64,000 nucleotides of DNA from PGYR01 sp034670025 (lineage in GTDB: Bacteria > Bacteroidota > Ignavibacteria > Kapaibacteriales > UBA2268): the NCBI GenBank assembly GCA_034670025.1, contig JAXMOE010000005.1, positions 203,849 to 267,848 on the forward strand, given 5' to 3'. Positions 62,741 through 64,000 of this stretch are shown here, piece by piece. Position numbers and translations under genes: made by a program. The stretch's first letter is position 1, and each line of letters begins with the position of its first letter. The notes beneath the pieces are model-generated. The model was given only the letters and a program-made list of their open reading frames with translations. It was not told the DNA's origin and did not search any database.

Positions 62741-64000
62741 CTACCGCACCACAATCACATTCTCTGTCAGCACACCACTTGGGGTCTGCAACCGCACTTG
62801 GTATAGTCCCGATGGTATCTTATCAGTGTTAATGCTTAACTGCTTTTCTGATGCTGTTTGTGTCCAATTCTCTGTGTAGGTAACTCTTCCTTCGCTGGAG
62901 ATTAGTTGTAGCTGCATTTCTTGCGCTTCGACAGGCTCAGCGACCGAAGACAGCGACTGGTCATTGAGCTTGTCGAAATGCCCAGAACTACCGTGCGTTG
63001 AGCTTGTCGAAACGTCGGTAGTTACGTTTATTAACAACTTATCCTTTGCAGGATTTGGAGATACTTTCATCTCCGTAGATTCTGAGAATGTTACGTTCCT
63101 AAATGGAAATACACAAACAGAATCTATAACTATTATTCCTGGTCTGTCTATTACTTCAATGTACGGATTGTTAAATTCATAGCTTGGGAATGTGATGTCG
63201 TATTCCAGCTCATTAGCCAGCATTATCATTCCATTTATTTCATGTATTTGAGTCTTTGCTTTATTGATTTCTGCGGTTTGAGTAATAGTATAATCATCTT
63301 CCGTGTATAGTGCTTTTTGGTCAATATCCGTTGTGATAGTGTAGGTCTGCTCACTTAAATCTGCTTCACATTCCAAGTAAACAGGAATGCTTACTTCTGC
63401 ACCAATCTCAGTTTCAGTTTCTTCTTTGGTGCTGATTTCAACTCTTGCATATACTTCCGCTGTTATTGGAATGGTAATCACAGTGTCGCAAGGGGAGATT
63501 ACTCTGTATTCAAAGCTATCAGTGTAAGGTCCAAGTTCTGATGGGTCTAAGTCCTTTTTGTATTTTACAGGGAAACCATCTGGAATAATATAATCTCCAT
63601 CATCAGCAGCTATTGTAATATCAAAACCACTTGTATTAATAATCTCAGCTGAATCAACTTTTGTTTCTGAGATATACACTTTACCAAAGTCAATTCTATC
63701 TTTACTAATGTCGAATGATAATGATTGCTCATTCACCGTAAACTCTTCTGTGGCTTGGCACCCATTTGCATCAGTAACTGTAAGTGAATAAGTACCTGCT
63801 TCTGTTACTTCTATCTCTTTGGTTACTTCATCTGTTGACCATAGGTACTCGGCAAAGTCTTTGTCAGGGCTTAGAGTGGCGATATTGCCACACACTATAT
63901 CCTCACCCAATATCTCAAACTCTGGGTTTGGACTTTCGTTTACTATGAACTCTGCTGTGCCAGTGCAACCATCTTTGCTTACTGTTACGGTGTATGTTGC
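62741..64000 (-). CDS. T9SS-secreted repeat protein (5' end beyond window)
   Basis: The frame is open to the right edge, giving 420 residues without a start. The visible N-terminal part has two PKD/SprB-type repeats (YTVTVSKDGCTGTAEFIV and YSLTVTDANGCQATEEFTV), the pattern of adhesin or surface proteins. An ASH/choice-of-anchor-like module follows (IDFGKVYISETKVDSAEI). The C-terminal 130 residues hold a T9SS sorting domain (VSPNPAKDKLLINVTTDV, LISSEGRVTYTENW, IPSGLYQVRLQTPSG, terminal ENVIVVR), interrupted by about 31 residues encoded by an inserted palindromic repeat (see the repeat at 62927). The reading frame survives the insertion. Probably a large surface adhesin or gliding-related protein. 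Confidence 0.82.
   Translation of the reverse strand, partial: ATYTVTVSKDGCTGTAEFIVNESPNPEFEILGEDIVCGNIATLSPDKDFAEYLWSTDEVTKEIEVTEAGTYSLTVTDANGCQATEEFTVNEQSLSFDISKDRIDFGKVYISETKVDSAEIINTSGFDITIAADDGDYIIPDGFPVKYKKDLDPSELGPYTDSFEYRVISPCDTVITIPITAEVYARVEISTKEETETEIGAEVSIPVYLECEADLSEQTYTITTDIDQKALYTEDDYTITQTAEINKAKTQIHEINGMIMLANELEYDITFPSYEFNNPYIEVIDRPGIIVIDSVCVFPFRNVTFSESTEMKVSPNPAKDKLLINVTTDVSTSSTHGSSGHFDKLNDQSLSSVAEPVEAQEMQLQLISSEGRVTYTENWTQTASEKQLSINTDKIPSGLYQVRLQTPSGVLTENVIVVR
62927..63011. repeat. Palindromic REP-like repeat inserted in frame within a coding region
   Basis: TTCGACAGGCTCAGCGACC (62927-62945) and GGTCATTGAGCTTGTCGAA (62959-62977) are imperfect inverted arms of 19 nt around a 13-nt loop. 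TTGAGCTTGTCGAA recurs at 62998-63011 as a direct repeat of the second arm end. The unit is more GC-rich than its surroundings and encodes, in the minus-strand protein, STSSTHGSSGHFDKLNDQ then SLSSVAEPVEAQ. TTCGACAAGCTCA-type palindromes are common dispersed repeats in many bacteria, from general knowledge. Confidence 0.8.

Overview
The window looks like chromosomal DNA of a Bacteroidota/FCB-group bacterium. The evidence is a full-length SprA (outer-membrane translocon of the type IX secretion system, T9SS), seven proteins with visible C-terminal T9SS sorting domains, a fused CcoN-CcoO cytochrome cbb3 oxidase subunit, many lipoproteins, AT-rich DNA, and a recurring TAnnTTTG element 34-67 nt upstream of start codons, which is the -7 box of Bacteroidota housekeeping promoters. 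The mix of large secreted proteins carrying ASH/choice-of-anchor-type domains would suit a deep-branching lineage such as Kapabacteria or Ignavibacteria, but this class-level guess is weak because there is no rRNA here.

Layout. 1-9.7 kb: a secreted beta-propeller-like protein running off the left edge, a lipoprotein and sprA. 10-13.2 kb: dps, then an SDR oxidoreductase coupled to uvrC. 13.2-21.4 kb: a surface-protein block with four members (one of them at 2.1 kb) of a paralogous exported family, two tandem YCF48/BNR-repeat T9SS cargo paralogues, a T9SS propeller protein and another lipoprotein. 21.5-25.7 kb: a tight operon of a PaaG-like isomerase, leucyl aminopeptidase, 3-hydroxyacyl-CoA dehydrogenase and a lipoprotein glutaminyl cyclotransferase. 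25.8-29.3 kb: a T9SS cargo, a 34-codon small ORF and a LamG lipoprotein. 29.4-32.8 kb: dinB, a GluR0-like ligand-gated potassium channel coupled to a zinc-ribbon methyltransferase, and a coiled-coil lipoprotein. 32.9-42 kb: a small membrane protein, PAP2 phosphatase, di-haem cytochrome c peroxidase, a DUF2723/TMEM260-like membrane protein, an SGNH-plus-FN3 T9SS cargo, a YbjQ-family protein and a flavin monooxygenase-like enzyme. 42-51 kb: a CPA2 cation/proton antiporter, the surface-sugar genes rfbA and a DegT aminotransferase with an overlapping orphan response regulator, an SH3 protein, a T9SS cargo overlapping queE, and an RlmD-type rRNA methyltransferase. 52-58 kb: a complete cbb3 oxidase operon (ccoS-ccoNO-ccoQ-ccoP-ccoG-ccoH-safE). 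58-64 kb: a lipoprotein, aquaporin Z, a DtxR-family regulator, tRNA-Pro(TGG), an ECF sigma factor with a putative dual-membrane anti-sigma factor, and a T9SS cargo running off the right edge.

How it fits together: the recurring theme is envelope traffic. SprA would export the sorting-domain proteins encoded around it, lipoproteins decorate the outer membrane, and an ECF/anti-sigma pair whose anti-sigma partner ends in an outer-membrane-barrel-like domain could report envelope state. Energy metabolism (microaerobic cbb3 oxidase, periplasmic peroxidase) and iron or oxidant handling (Dps, DtxR) suggest a respiring organism able to use low oxygen.

Most notable items: the dual-membrane anti-sigma architecture, the GluR0-like channel, an in-frame palindromic repeat inserted inside a T9SS sorting domain, a mosaic tandem duplication of YCF48-repeat cargo genes, and an orphan promoter-plus-terminator pair around 51.46-51.54 kb that may mark a small RNA. 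No insertion sequence, prophage, CRISPR array or rRNA was seen.
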